Shown: positions 9,147 to 18,083 of the stretch, piece by piece
Position numbering within the stretch: the stretch's first letter is position 1
How the letters are laid out: every line of letters begins with the position of its first letter
Origin: Eubacterium sp. 1001713B170207_170306_E7
GTDB taxonomy: Bacteria; Bacillota; Clostridia; Eubacteriales; Eubacteriaceae
DNA: 64,000 bases
Assembly: GCF_015547515.1 (NCBI RefSeq)
Contig: NZ_JADMVE010000007.1
Coordinates: forward strand, 124,001-188,000
Direction: 5' to 3'
Notes under the pieces: generated by a model
Seen by the model: the letters and a program-made list of their open reading frames with translations, nothing else
Told to the model about the DNA's origin: nothing
Databases searched by the model: none
Made by a program: the position numbers and the translations under genes

Positions 9147-9571
9147 AAAAAGTATTAATTGGAATGATGATCCTGGCGGCCTGCCTGGCGCTGGCGGCCT
9201 GCACCGCCGGATCCGGAAGCGTTGCCGGCGACTGGCGTGAGGAGACCACAGCCGGAACCGACCAGAGCGATTACCGCCTGAGCCTGGAGCCGGACGGCAC
9301 CTTTGAGGAGCGGATCGAGCCGAAAAACGAACAGGCCTCAGCCACCACGGTCAGCGGACAGTATACCGTGGACAACGGCAAAATTACTTTTAAGGTCACG
9401 GGCTTTTCCGGCGGCGGCATGGAGGCGGAAACCTTGATGGACCTGGGCGGTGATAACAGCCTTGAGCGCCGCTACGAAATCGAGGGCGAAACCCTGTACC
9501 TGTATGAGAGTGAAAAACAGGAGGGACGCACCGAAAAGGCCTTTGAGGGAAAATTTGTCAGAGCCCGGTAA
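9143..9571 (+). CDS. Small lipoprotein, function unknown
   Basis: 142 aa. Signal sequence ends in a lipobox, LAAC, near residue 20, so it should be lipid-anchored outside the membrane. The remaining 120 residues are predicted beta-strands (SVAGDWREE, YRLSLEPDGTFEERI, GQYTVDNGKITFKV) in the pattern of small lipocalin-like or DUF5640-like domains. The start overlaps the stop of the sensor kinase by four bases, so it is translated with the two-component system. It may modulate the kinase or bind its ligand, which is inference. No terminator was recognised before the following subtilisin promoter. Confidence 0.8.
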   Translation: MKKVLIGMMILAACLALAACTAGSGSVAGDWREETTAGTDQSDYRLSLEPDGTFEERIEPKNEQASATTVSGQYTVDNGKITFKVTGFSGGGMEAETLMDLGGDNSLERRYEIEGETLYLYESEKQEGRTEKAFEGKFVRAR

Positions 9572-9588
9572 AGCCGCCCCGGAATGAC

Positions 9589-9617
9589 GAATGGTCATAT
9601 TTCCATGTAAACGGTAA
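9589..9617 (+). promoter_or_regulatory. Candidate LytTR site upstream of first subtilisin
   Basis: AAACGGTAA at 9609-9617 with a weaker copy GAATGGTCA at 9589-9597, 20 bp apart. The T of the strong half-site is 26 bp before the -10, the same distance as at the papain-like protease. Confidence 0.55.
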
Positions 9618-9646
9618 TAAGCATTACGTGAAAAGTGTGGTATAAT
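9618..9646 (+). promoter_or_regulatory. Promoter of first subtilisin gene
   Basis: TATAAT at 9641-9646. At 17-bp spacing the -35 is TAAGCA, a poor match, again directly beside the AAACGGT element. Confidence 0.6.
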
Positions 9647-9682
9647 AAACTTATTCGAAATAAAAAGTGAGAGGAAAACCTT

Positions 9683-12600
9683 ATGAAAAAGCGAATTTCA
9701 GGCATCCTGCTGAGCCTGCTTTTGGTCTTTTCCACCGTGCCGGCAGGAGCGCTGGCCCAGGAGGAGACCCCGGCAGATTACGGAACACCCGGCGTGGACT
9801 ACGCCGAGGGCGAGGCCATCGTCTATGTAAAGGGCGGCGCCCAGGCCCTGAGAAGCCCGAACGCCCTTGGCCGCAGCGCGGCCCCGGCCTATGAGACCGA
9901 GGAGCTCATGACCGTGGAGGACACCGCCACGTCCGCCGATACAGGCAGCCCCCTGCTGCGCAGCGCGGCGGTGGAAGCCGGCAGGAGCCTGGTGCTGGTC
10001 CGGAGCGGCCAGGATACCGGGAGTCTCATCGCCGAGCTGGAGAGCAACCCCAATGTGGACTTTGCGGAGCCCAACTACTATGTGGAGGCCTACACCACAG
10101 GCGAGCCCACAGACCCGGGCTATGCTTACCAGTGGGCCTTGAGAAATCAGCTCAACAACAAGGCTCCGGCAGCGCCCAACCCCGCTGTTGACATCAACGC
10201 TGTGGAGGCCTGGTCAAAGGCCGGTACCGATAACACCCCCGTGGTGGCGGTGCTGGACAGCGGCGTGGATTACAACCACCCGGATCTCAAGGAAGTCATG
10301 TGGAACGAGGGTATGAACCATGAGCCGCTCACCCAAATGGGCGGCGGGACCTATGGCTACAACGCAGTGGGCGGCCTGGAGGGCGAACGGGGAACCAATG
10401 ACCCCATGGATACCAGCGTGGGCCACGGCACCCACTGCGCGGGCATTATTGGCGCCCGGTGGAATAACAGCCTCGGCGTGGCCGGTGTAAGTCCTGCCGT
10501 CAAGATCATGGCCGTGCGCTTTCTGGGCAGCGGCAACGTGGGCACAGTGGACGCGGCCATCAAGGGCTATGCCTACATTCAGGCAGCGGCCAAAGACGGC
10601 GTCAAGGTAGCCGCCGTCAATAATTCCTGGGGCCCCGGCAATTATGCCGGCCGTGAGCTGCGCTCGGTTTCCACCGCGGTCACCGCTATCGGCCAGGAGT
10701 TCGGCGTGGTTTCCTGCTTCGCGGCGGGCAATTCCAACACCAACAACGACCTGAACAGCGGCGGCAATATCAGCAGCCCCTACGCCATCCGTGTCGGTGC
10801 CATGGACAGCGAGGGCTACCGCAGCGGCTTCTCCTGCTATGGTGAGAAGACCGTGGACGTCTTTGCCCCGGGCAGCCAGATTTTATCCGCCACCACCACC
10901 AACACAAAAGGCTTCGCCATGAATTTGCACACCATGCCAGCCCAGTACCTGCCGCAGCTGCAGGACGCTGCCGACAATTATTTCTACGAGGATTTTGAGG
11001 GAGCCGACCCGAAGGTGGGCATGCGCCTCCTGGACGCCCAGGGAAATATCGTGGAGAACGTGACAGGCAGCGCCTTATCGCCCGGTTACGCCAGTGACAA
11101 GGGGCTTCAGCTGTCTCTGGACAAAATCGAAAACGGGCAGGGCTTTGCCATCGAGCTGGTTTTTAACCGGAGCGACCTGGCGGGGATTGACCGGAGCAGC
11201 CCTTTCTACATGGCCTTCCAGGGCGGCTGCGATAACGCCATGTACGGCCAGACCCTTCTGGTCCAGTACCAGAACGCCGCCGGAGAATGGACCGGCATCA
11301 ACTCCACCCAGGTGCTGTCAACGGATGAAGCTGGACAACCCACCGATTATCTCCCGGCACGCCTGCGTATGTACGACCACAACTGGACCCAGTCAAGCCA
11401 GGAGGTGAATCTGCCCGATTTCGGCCAGTACGGCAGCACAGACCCAAGCAGCAAAGTGACGCTGCGTCTGGTGCCCATGCCCGCGTCCGAGGACCAGCCG
11501 GGTGTCATGAGCGGCAGGGACGACAGTAAGAGTGCCCTGTTCCGGCTGGACGACCTGGGCTTTGGCAAAAAAGCTTCGGATTATTTCTATTCCGACGGAA
11601 CCTCCATGGCGACGCCGGTGGTCGCCGGCATGGCCGCCCTGCTGTCCGCCACCTTTGACAGCCAGGCCACCCGGGCCGGCCACGCGGCAGAAATCTGCGC
11701 CCGTATCAAGGGCGGGGTCAACCGTGCCGAGGCCCAGGACCTGGTCAACATGTCCGTGTCCGACGGCTTTGTGGATTTCGGGGCCGCCTTTGACCAGAGC
11801 CAGTGCGTGCCCGTGCTCAATGACCTGAAAATCGAGAACGGCATGGCCACCCTCAGCGGCTATTTCTTCGGCAGCGCCCAAGGCGCTGTGACCGTGGCAG
11901 GACAGCCGGCGGCCATTGTGGAAAACGGCTGGTCGGATAACAGCATTACCTTCACCCTGCCCGAGGGCCTGACCGGCGAGCGGGAAGTAATGGTCACCAG
12001 ACCCGGGGAAGAAACAAAATACGGCCGGGCCAGCTTCGCGATCAGCGCCGGCACCAGAAATTACACGACCCTGACCGCGCCGGATCTTAAGCTGGGCGAG
12101 AGCAGCGGCTATCCGCTGAGATCAGCGGATTTAATCCCCACCGCCATGGCCGCCACCGACAGCAAAATCGCCTATCTGGGCGCAATGCTGGAAACCGACG
12201 CGCTGCACCTGTCCCTTTACGACATTTCATCCGGAACCTGGAGCCCAGAGAGCATTGCCCTGCCGGAGGAAGGCAACTTTATGAAAGTGGACACGCTCTA
12301 TTCCCTGACCGGGGGCAAGACAAAATTCTATTTCCTGTACAATATTCAGGAAGGCGGGGAAGGTCTTGTGAAAATCGGAACCTATGATCCTGGGAGCAGC
12401 TCCTGGACAACCGTCAGGGCAGAGGATCTGGACGGCAGCGAACGGCTGGTGGTTTATAAAGACCAGCTGCTGGCCGTCGGAGGCAACACCTTTACGAATG
12501 AAGAAGGGTCAGGCATCAGCGGCCAGGCCAAGGCCAGTGTCAAGGTGGTCAATCCACAGACAGGCAAGACCACCGGAAGCCTGCCCGACATGCCCCAGGG

Positions 12601-13261
12601 GCGCAGCAGCGCGATGGTCTCGGCCTCGGGCAGCACCCTCATGGTGCGCGGCGGAACCAATGGTATAATGAGCCCGGAACCAGTCACCTATGCCAATACC
12701 CTGAGCTTTGACGGCACAGCCTGGACCGAGCATCCAGATCAATTCCTGGTTGACAATCCGGCCTTTGACAAAAGCCAGACCCTGGACTGCGCCTTTGGCA
12801 CGGTCAATCACGGCATGATCGGCGTGGGCCCGGTAAGCGGGCTCGGCACAGATGGAATGCTGGATACCTGGAGCTTCCGGGACGGCGTCTGGTCCGGCGA
12901 CGCCACCCGGCTCTACAGCCAGACCAAAACCACCCAGACCATCGGCGCGGCCTCGGGCAGCCAGTTTTACGTTTTAGGCTATACCGGAAACAGCGCAGAG
13001 CCGCTGGTATTCCGCGCCACCACTGTGGACTACACAGGCCCGGCCGCGGACCCGGGCAGCGATACGCCCACCCCGACGGTAAAGCCTGAACCCAGCGTCA
13101 ACCCGAATCCGACGGTTCAGCCAACAGACCATAACGGCGGTAAAAACGCCGGCACCGGCCTGTTCGACACCACGGCCGGCATGAGCCTGGCCATCGCGGC
13201 CATCCTGCTCATCGCTGCCGGCGGCGGCTTCGTCGTCTACCGCAAACGCAAAAACAGCTGA
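9683..13261 (+). CDS. Cell-surface subtilisin-like serine protease (S8), paralogue 1
   Basis: 1192 aa. Signal peptide to about residue 25 (ends ALAQ), then a propeptide containing GEAIVYVKG and PNVDFAEPNYY. The S8 triad is visible: Asp192 in VAVLDSGVDYNHPDL, His248 in GHGTHCAG and Ser641 in DGTSMATPVVAG. About 200 residues separate the FAAGNSN region from the Ser motif, an insertion rich in beta-strands (about 430-620) that standard subtilisins lack. After the protease come an IPT/TIG-like domain (about 710-790), Kelch-like repeats (about 815-1125), a Pro-rich linker, NAGTGLF, a hydrophobic helix and YRKRKNS. Probably anchored to wall or membrane; substrate unknown. Clearly paralogous to the next gene and to the one at 29.7-32.9 kb. 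Confidence 0.93.
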   Translation: MKKRISGILLSLLLVFSTVPAGALAQEETPADYGTPGVDYAEGEAIVYVKGGAQALRSPNALGRSAAPAYETEELMTVEDTATSADTGSPLLRSAAVEAGRSLVLVRSGQDTGSLIAELESNPNVDFAEPNYYVEAYTTGEPTDPGYAYQWALRNQLNNKAPAAPNPAVDINAVEAWSKAGTDNTPVVAVLDSGVDYNHPDLKEVMWNEGMNHEPLTQMGGGTYGYNAVGGLEGERGTNDPMDTSVGHGTHCAGIIGARWNNSLGVAGVSPAVKIMAVRFLGSGNVGTVDAAIKGYAYIQAAAKDGVKVAAVNNSWGPGNYAGRELRSVSTAVTAIGQEFGVVSCFAAGNSNTNNDLNSGGNISSPYAIRVGAMDSEGYRSGFSCYGEKTVDVFAPGSQILSATTTNTKGFAMNLHTMPAQYLPQLQDAADNYFYEDFEGADPKVGMRLLDAQGNIVENVTGSALSPGYASDKGLQLSLDKIENGQGFAIELVFNRSDLAGIDRSSPFYMAFQGGCDNAMYGQTLLVQYQNAAGEWTGINSTQVLSTDEAGQPTDYLPARLRMYDHNWTQSSQEVNLPDFGQYGSTDPSSKVTLRLVPMPASEDQPGVMSGRDDSKSALFRLDDLGFGKKASDYFYSDGTSMATPVVAGMAALLSATFDSQATRAGHAAEICARIKGGVNRAEAQDLVNMSVSDGFVDFGAAFDQSQCVPVLNDLKIENGMATLSGYFFGSAQGAVTVAGQPAAIVENGWSDNSITFTLPEGLTGEREVMVTRPGEETKYGRASFAISAGTRNYTTLTAPDLKLGESSGYPLRSADLIPTAMAATDSKIAYLGAMLETDALHLSLYDISSGTWSPESIALPEEGNFMKVDTLYSLTGGKTKFYFLYNIQEGGEGLVKIGTYDPGSSSWTTVRAEDLDGSERLVVYKDQLLAVGGNTFTNEEGSGISGQAKASVKVVNPQTGKTTGSLPDMPQGRSSAMVSASGSTLMVRGGTNGIMSPEPVTYANTLSFDGTAWTEHPDQFLVDNPAFDKSQTLDCAFGTVNHGMIGVGPVSGLGTDGMLDTWSFRDGVWSGDATRLYSQTKTTQTIGAASGSQFYVLGYTGNSAEPLVFRATTVDYTGPAADPGSDTPTPTVKPEPSVNPNPTVQPTDHNGGKNAGTGLFDTTAGMSLAIAAILLIAAGGGFVVYRKRKNS

Positions 13262-13282
13262 TCCTGGCAACAGGCAGCCCAG

Positions 13283-13315
13283 AACCCCTGGGGCCAAACG
13301 GCCCCGGGGGTTTTT
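13283..13315 (+). terminator. Intrinsic terminator after first subtilisin
   Basis: GC-rich stem AACCCC-GGGGCC / GGCCCC-GGGGTT with AAAC loop and a T-run. Confidence 0.88.
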
Positions 13316-13363
13316 CACGCCCTGTCCCAGCCCGTTGAGGGATGAAATGCCAAAATATGATGT

Positions 13364-13372
13364 GAACGGTAT
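13364..13372 (+). promoter_or_regulatory. Candidate LytTR half-site upstream of second subtilisin
   Basis: GAACGGTAT, with its T 25 bp before TATAAT at 13395-13400. The expected partner about 20 bp upstream (GAAATGCCA) is degenerate. The -35 at 17-bp spacing (TCAGGG) is poor. Confidence 0.45.
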
Positions 13373-13400
13373 CAGGGATGGCCGGAATTTATGGTATAAT
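13372..13400 (+). promoter_or_regulatory. Promoter of second subtilisin gene
   Basis: TATAAT at 13395-13400 with a weak -35. Its position rules out translation starting at the ATG-type starts near 13378 and supports the GTG at 13435. Confidence 0.6.
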
Positions 13401-13434
13401 AAAAAAAGAAATGTTTTTCGAGAGGAGAAAGAAC

Positions 13435-16400
13435 GTGAAAAAGAAATTAGGGGCTCTGCTTCTGAGCCTGATTTTTATGCTTTCCACTGTGCCTGTCCCA
13501 GCGCTGGCACAATCGGACGACCCTGTAAGCGACGGAACGCCCGGGGAGGATTATGTCTCCGGCGAGGCCATCGCACTGGTAACGGGCGGCGCCGCCGCCT
13601 TAAATCGCCAGAACGCTCTAGGGCGGAACGCCGCTCCGGCCTACGAAACCGAAGCGCTCATGACCTTGGACAACACAAACGCCGAAGCCCAGATCGATGG
13701 CCTGCGCTCTGCCGCCGACACGGAGGAACAGACCCTGGTGCTGGTCCGGTCCCGGGACGGCAGCAGCACCGGGGAGCTGATCGGGCAGCTGCAGGACAAT
13801 CCGGCCGTCACCCTGGCCGAGCCCAACTACATTTATCATGAAACCACCGCCGCCGAAGCCAGCCCGGCGGCCGAAAGCACCAGTGTTACCAATGCGGCCG
13901 ACCTGAGCAATTTCCAGTGGGCCCTTGACAATCCCATCAGATCCGGCGCGGATTTAAACGTCCAGCCTGTGTACGACAGCGGCGTTACCGGCCAGGACGT
14001 GGTGGTGGCCGTGCTGGACAGCGGCATCGACGACACCCATCCCGATCTCCAGAGCCAGATGTGGGATCAGGGGCTCGAGTATTCCGCCCTGACCGCCATG
14101 GGCGGCGGCCGGTACGGCATCAACGTCTGCCGGGCTTACAAAGACACCACCGACACTAACCCTGAGGTCAACACCCACGGCACCCACTGCGCAGGCATCA
14201 TCGGCGCGGCCTGGGACGGCCAGGGCGTGGCCGGTGTGGCCGGCGGCGTGAAGCTCATGGCCCTGCGCCACGGCGATGACACCGGCACCTCCTACAACAG
14301 TGACACCCTCAAGGCCTACGACTATATGTCCCGGGCTGTGGACGCGGGCGTGAACCTGAGAGCCGTCAACAATTCCTGGGGCGGCACCTACTACGGCGAG
14401 TCCCTGAGGCTGGCCGTGAACACCCTGGGCCAAAAGGGTGTGGTCTCTGTTTTTGCCTCGGGCAACAGCAATGAGGACGCGGACAACGTGGCTGGCACCA
14501 GCATCAGCTTCGGCGAGAGCCCCTGGGCCATCAACGTCAACGCCATGAACGAGTACGGTCAGGCCAGCCTTTTCTCCAATTACGGCCAGCGCTGCACCGA
14601 TATCTATGCCCCCGGCACCCAGATTCTGTCCACCATCCTCACCGGACAGGCCGAGTACAACGCCCTGCTGGCCAGTGACAATGTCCTGTACACAGGCTTT
14701 GAAACCGGAGCAGGCGCCACCGACCACGCCGACGTGGCCGACAGCGACGGAAAGACCCTGAGCTTTTATACCTACGACGATTCACAACCCCATAAAATGG
14801 GCGGGGCCATCACACCCAGTGAGGACAGCAGTCTCACGGTCTACGGCAGCCGGGTGCTGTCAGTGCCCACCCAGGGCGATGCGTGGAGCAGGATCATCTC
14901 AGCCCCCATTACGCTTAAAAATCTTGGCACAGACAGGGAAATGAGCCTGTCCTTTACCGGCAATGGCCCGGACGTCCAGGGCTTTATCAGTGCCAGTATC
15001 CTCACCACCGACGCCCAGGGAAACACGGCCCTGCACCCGCTGGGTGCGACCTGTAACGCCGGCTGGGAAAGCGTCGAGGAGAATTACGTGGTCATCGGCG
15101 GTGATGACTGGCTGAACTATCATGCCAGCCTGAAGCCAGAGTGGCTGGAGGGCACCTTCCAGATTGTTTTTGATGTCTGCGATACCACCGAGATCATCGG
15201 CCATATCGAGCTGGATGCCGTGGGCATTGGCAGCGAAAAGCTGGCCTGCACCAACATGTCTGGTACCTCCATGGCCGCCCCGGCCGTAGCCGGATCCGTG
15301 GCCCTGCTGTGCGCGGCCCACCCCACCGAGGACGCCGCCACCATCGCCGCTCGGGTCATGGGCGGTGCGAACCGGGGGCTGGACGCGGATATGGACGCCC
15401 AATGCCTGAGCGGCGGCGCCCTGGACACAGCAAAAGCCAGCCAAAACCCCGATCCGGTTCTGCGGCAGATCCGCCAGGACGGCCAAACCCTGACCCTTGA
15501 CGGTCATTTCTTTGGCAGCGCGGCCGGCATTGTGACCGTGAACGGCATGCCAGCCCAGGTTACCGGCTGGTCCGACACCGAAATCACCGCAGTGGTGAAT
15601 GGTGAAATCCCCGGCAATATGGCCGAGGTGCGCATCACAAGGCCCGATAACGCCTGGGGACGGAACTACAAGACCCTGACCACCCCGGTCCAGTCGTTGT
15701 ACGAGACCCTGCCCCTGCCCGATGCGGGCACCCCGGGCTACGAGGGCTCCTACTTCCAGCGGCTGGGCACAGCCAAAAGCATCTTAACCGGTGTGGGTCA
15801 GAAGCTCTACCTGACCGTGGGCGACATCAACTACGAAAACCAGCTCATCGAGAGCGACTGGGATAAGTGCGTCACCGAGCTCTGGTGCTATGATCCGGCG
15901 GCCGCCAGCTGGCAGCGGCTGCCCGACCTGCCCGAGACCCCCTATATTCTGCAGGACGTCTGCGCCTGGCAGGGTAAGCTGTACCTGATCGGCGGCTTTT
16001 TGAACGAGACAAAGGAAGGCTATGAATCCGGCCTTTACAGCTACGACCCAGCCGATAACCGCTGGACCAGGGGTCCGTTTCAGTCCGACCTCGCCATTTA
16101 TAAAGCGGCCCTTATCAACTATCAGGACCAGCTCGTGCTGGCCGGCGTCAGCCGGGAACCGGACAACAGCTTCCTGACGCTGAACCCCGAAACCGGGGAG
16201 ACCACCGCCCTGGCCCTTTCACTGCCCGCCGACGAAGCCATGCTTGAGGGCACCTGCGCCTACGAGCCCACCATCGCCGTCTGCGGCCAAAACCGGGATC
16301 AGCTGGTCATGAACCATTACAGCTACGACTATCTGGAAAACGGCGAACAAAAAACAGCCAATTCCGACACGCCCTGGTATTACGACGGCCAGCGCTGGAT

Positions 16401-16932
16401 CAAAGGCCAGCTGCCAGAAAACACAGCCGCGCCGCAGGACGTGGCAACCCCGGGCGGCCTTAAAAGCGGCGCGCTCATGACAGGCTACACCATCGGCGGC
16501 AGCGGCAGCGCCGAATACCGAGACACCCTAAGCCTCGCGGCCGACGGCAGCGCCCGCTTTCTGGCAGAGCCCCTGGCAGATATCGCCCTGATCCATGTCA
16601 GAGGTCTGGCCTATCAGGGCAGCTACTACGTGCTGGCCTCCTCGCCCCAGGCCGGGACAGGACTGGTCTTTAAACGCATGGCCGCCGACACCAGCGATGC
16701 GGCCGAGCCGGCCCAGCCTGTGGATCCCGACACTCCGGTTCAGCCGGAAACGCCGGAATCCCCCGGCACACCGGACATCCCGGATACGCAGACCGGCCAG
16801 AACACCCAGCCTGGCAGCGTCTCGACCGGCGTGCTGGGCGGCCCGGCCGGCACAGTGGCAGCAGGCCTGCTGCTGGCCGCCGCCCTCATATCGATGGGCC
16901 TGTACCGCCACCGTAAAAACCTGAGAGACTAA
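13435..16932 (+). CDS. Cell-surface subtilisin-like serine protease (S8), paralogue 2
   Basis: 1165 aa from a GTG at 13435, seven bases after AGAGGAG. Signal peptide to about residue 25 (ends ALAQ). The propeptide shares GEAIALVTGG and ALGRNAAPAYETE with the preceding gene. Triad: Asp195 in VVAVLDSGIDDTHPDL, His248 in THGTHCAGIIG and Ser612 in SGTSMAAPAVAG. It has the same long insertion before the Ser motif, an IPT/TIG-like segment (VTVNGMPAQVTGWSDTEI), Kelch-like repeats (WCYDPAAASWQRLPDLPET and similar), a PETPESPGTPDIP linker, SVSTGVL, a hydrophobic helix and YRHRKN. Tandem duplication with paralogue 1 is the simplest explanation. The substrate is unknown. Confidence 0.93.
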   Translation: MKKKLGALLLSLIFMLSTVPVPALAQSDDPVSDGTPGEDYVSGEAIALVTGGAAALNRQNALGRNAAPAYETEALMTLDNTNAEAQIDGLRSAADTEEQTLVLVRSRDGSSTGELIGQLQDNPAVTLAEPNYIYHETTAAEASPAAESTSVTNAADLSNFQWALDNPIRSGADLNVQPVYDSGVTGQDVVVAVLDSGIDDTHPDLQSQMWDQGLEYSALTAMGGGRYGINVCRAYKDTTDTNPEVNTHGTHCAGIIGAAWDGQGVAGVAGGVKLMALRHGDDTGTSYNSDTLKAYDYMSRAVDAGVNLRAVNNSWGGTYYGESLRLAVNTLGQKGVVSVFASGNSNEDADNVAGTSISFGESPWAINVNAMNEYGQASLFSNYGQRCTDIYAPGTQILSTILTGQAEYNALLASDNVLYTGFETGAGATDHADVADSDGKTLSFYTYDDSQPHKMGGAITPSEDSSLTVYGSRVLSVPTQGDAWSRIISAPITLKNLGTDREMSLSFTGNGPDVQGFISASILTTDAQGNTALHPLGATCNAGWESVEENYVVIGGDDWLNYHASLKPEWLEGTFQIVFDVCDTTEIIGHIELDAVGIGSEKLACTNMSGTSMAAPAVAGSVALLCAAHPTEDAATIAARVMGGANRGLDADMDAQCLSGGALDTAKASQNPDPVLRQIRQDGQTLTLDGHFFGSAAGIVTVNGMPAQVTGWSDTEITAVVNGEIPGNMAEVRITRPDNAWGRNYKTLTTPVQSLYETLPLPDAGTPGYEGSYFQRLGTAKSILTGVGQKLYLTVGDINYENQLIESDWDKCVTELWCYDPAAASWQRLPDLPETPYILQDVCAWQGKLYLIGGFLNETKEGYESGLYSYDPADNRWTRGPFQSDLAIYKAALINYQDQLVLAGVSREPDNSFLTLNPETGETTALALSLPADEAMLEGTCAYEPTIAVCGQNRDQLVMNHYSYDYLENGEQKTANSDTPWYYDGQRWIKGQLPENTAAPQDVATPGGLKSGALMTGYTIGGSGSAEYRDTLSLAADGSARFLAEPLADIALIHVRGLAYQGSYYVLASSPQAGTGLVFKRMAADTSDAAEPAQPVDPDTPVQPETPESPGTPDIPDTQTGQNTQPGSVSTGVLGGPAGTVAAGLLLAAALISMGLYRHRKNLRD

Positions 16933-16936
16933 AAAG

Positions 16937-16972
16937 AAGCCCCTGCGGTACCAGCGTACCGCAGGGGCTTTT
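16937..16972. terminator. Bidirectional intrinsic terminator
   Basis: 15-bp stem AAGCCCCTGCGGTAC / GTACCGCAGGGGCTT. T-rich on both strands, so it can end the rightward subtilisin and the leftward CPBP protease gene. Confidence 0.9.
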
Positions 16973-16988
16973 AGGTTGGAACAGGGTT

Positions 16989-17792
16989 TTATTCACCCGT
17001 CACCCGTCTCAGATAAAAAGCACTGAGGGCCAGGTAAAGGACAAAGGTGACCAGAATAGAGGGGCTCAGCCCGGAAGAAGCTGTGGCGGCCGCCTGAGCA
17101 TCTACAAGGGTCTGTCCGGCGATGGCCGGCACAATATCGTTCACAGTATGGAAAATCATGGGGCCGATGAGGTTTCCGGTGCGCAGGTAGAGGGTGCTCA
17201 GAAAGAGACCCATGCCAAAATTGGTGATCACCTGAGACAGGGTATAGGTGAGATCCGCATGGCCGATGAGGTTCAGGCAATGGGCAAGGGAAAAGATGAC
17301 CGCCGCCATGACCGCGGTTTTGATAAGGGCGCTCCGGGAGCTGCCCAGCTGGTTTTTAATCAGATTGACAACGCCGGCCCGAAAGACAAGCTCCTCAAAA
17401 AATCCCACAGAGGCCATAAAAACAATCTGAGTCAGCACCCATCCAAGGCCCAAAGACCGGCCTGTGAGATTGGCCGAGATTAAAGAAAAAACCAGAATGC
17501 CGGCAAAGAGCAGAAAAAAAGGCCAGGCCAGCAGAAGGGATTTCCCAAGGCCTCTGGCCCTGAAGCCAGGGTTTTTGGTAATTTCCAGCCTGAACAGCAG
17601 AAAGAGGACAAAAATACCCAGCCCAAAGCGAAGGGCCGCGTCGGTCAGGATGAATGCTGTGGAAAAAGCGCTCAGGCCAAAGCCCCTTAGGAGCAGCAGC
17701 TCCAGAACAAAAAGAACCGCGATGGCAGCCAGCCCCAGGATAAGGGCAGCGAGAATACCGTGCCTGCGGCACCCGTTTTTTAGTAGGTTCAT
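16989..17792 (-). CDS. CPBP family intramembrane metalloprotease (CAAX/Abi-like)
   Basis: 267 aa with about eight hydrophobic segments. It carries the three CPBP motifs: EELVFR near residue 148 (EExxxR), FSLAHCL near 183 (FxxxH) and HTVND near 227 (HxxxN). Family members are membrane-embedded proteases; in Gram-positive bacteria some process peptides or confer bacteriocin immunity, while others have unknown substrates. It converges with the tandem subtilisins and shares their terminator. Its leftward promoter (TTTACA at 17852-17847, 17-bp spacer, TAGAAT at 17829-17824) lies next to a pair of AAACGGT elements, suggesting that it belongs to the same regulon. Confidence 0.9.
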   Translation of the reverse strand: MNLLKNGCRRHGILAALILGLAAIAVLFVLELLLLRGFGLSAFSTAFILTDAALRFGLGIFVLFLLFRLEITKNPGFRARGLGKSLLLAWPFFLLFAGILVFSLISANLTGRSLGLGWVLTQIVFMASVGFFEELVFRAGVVNLIKNQLGSSRSALIKTAVMAAVIFSLAHCLNLIGHADLTYTLSQVITNFGMGLFLSTLYLRTGNLIGPMIFHTVNDIVPAIAGQTLVDAQAAATASSGLSPSILVTFVLYLALSAFYLRRVTGE

Positions 17793-17823
17793 GTCAAACT
17801 CCTTTATTGAATGGTTTGTTTCT

Positions 17824-17852
17824 ATTCTATTCTAAACAGCCAGACCTGTAAA
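17824..17852 (-). promoter_or_regulatory. Promoter of CPBP protease gene
   Basis: Minus strand: -35 TTTACA (17852-17847), 17-bp spacer, -10 TAGAAT (17829-17824). Confidence 0.6.
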
Positions 17853-17864
17853 CCGATATTATGC

Positions 17865-17893
17865 AAACGGTCGTTTTTTGAGACAAACGGTAG
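17865..17893. promoter_or_regulatory. Candidate LytTR direct repeat between CPBP protease and the accessory block
   Basis: AAACGGTCG at 17865-17873 and AAACGGTAG at 17885-17893, 20 bp apart, nearly identical to the pair at 4122-4151. Orientation matches rightward transcription, but the repeats also sit just upstream of the leftward CPBP promoter. Which promoter they serve is unclear. Confidence 0.6.
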
Positions 17894-17914
17894 GGGATTA
17901 TTTTTATTTAAGGC

Positions 17915-17943
17915 TTGTGAATTTCTCAACTTCATGATATTAT
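17915..17943 (+). promoter_or_regulatory. Rightward promoter of the putative short RNA / accessory block
   Basis: TTGTGA at 17915-17920, 17-bp spacer, TATTAT at 17938-17943 (an overlapping TATAGT is at 17941-17946). Confidence 0.5.
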
Positions 17944-17949
17944 AGTAAT

Positions 17950-18053
17950 AGTAGTAATCTTAAATATTTAGAGCAAATGGGACACTGGCTGTCACCCATC
18001 AAAACCCTGAAGGCCGCATACGGATATCCGCATGTGGTTTTCAGGGTTTTTTT
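17950..18053 (+). ncRNA. Putative structured leader or small RNA with terminator
   Basis: About 100 nt between a recognisable promoter and a strong terminator, without an ORF of note. First hairpin at 17977-17999 (ATGGG-ACA / TGT-CCCAT arms). Second at 18001-18053: AAAACCCTGA pairs with TCAGGGTTTT around an inner CGGATATCCG palindrome, ending in a T-run. The gene at 18084 follows directly, so this may be an attenuator or an independent small RNA. It matches no riboswitch family I know. Confidence 0.4.
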
Positions 18054-18083
18054 ATCATAAAAACATAAAAAGAGGAGAAAAAA

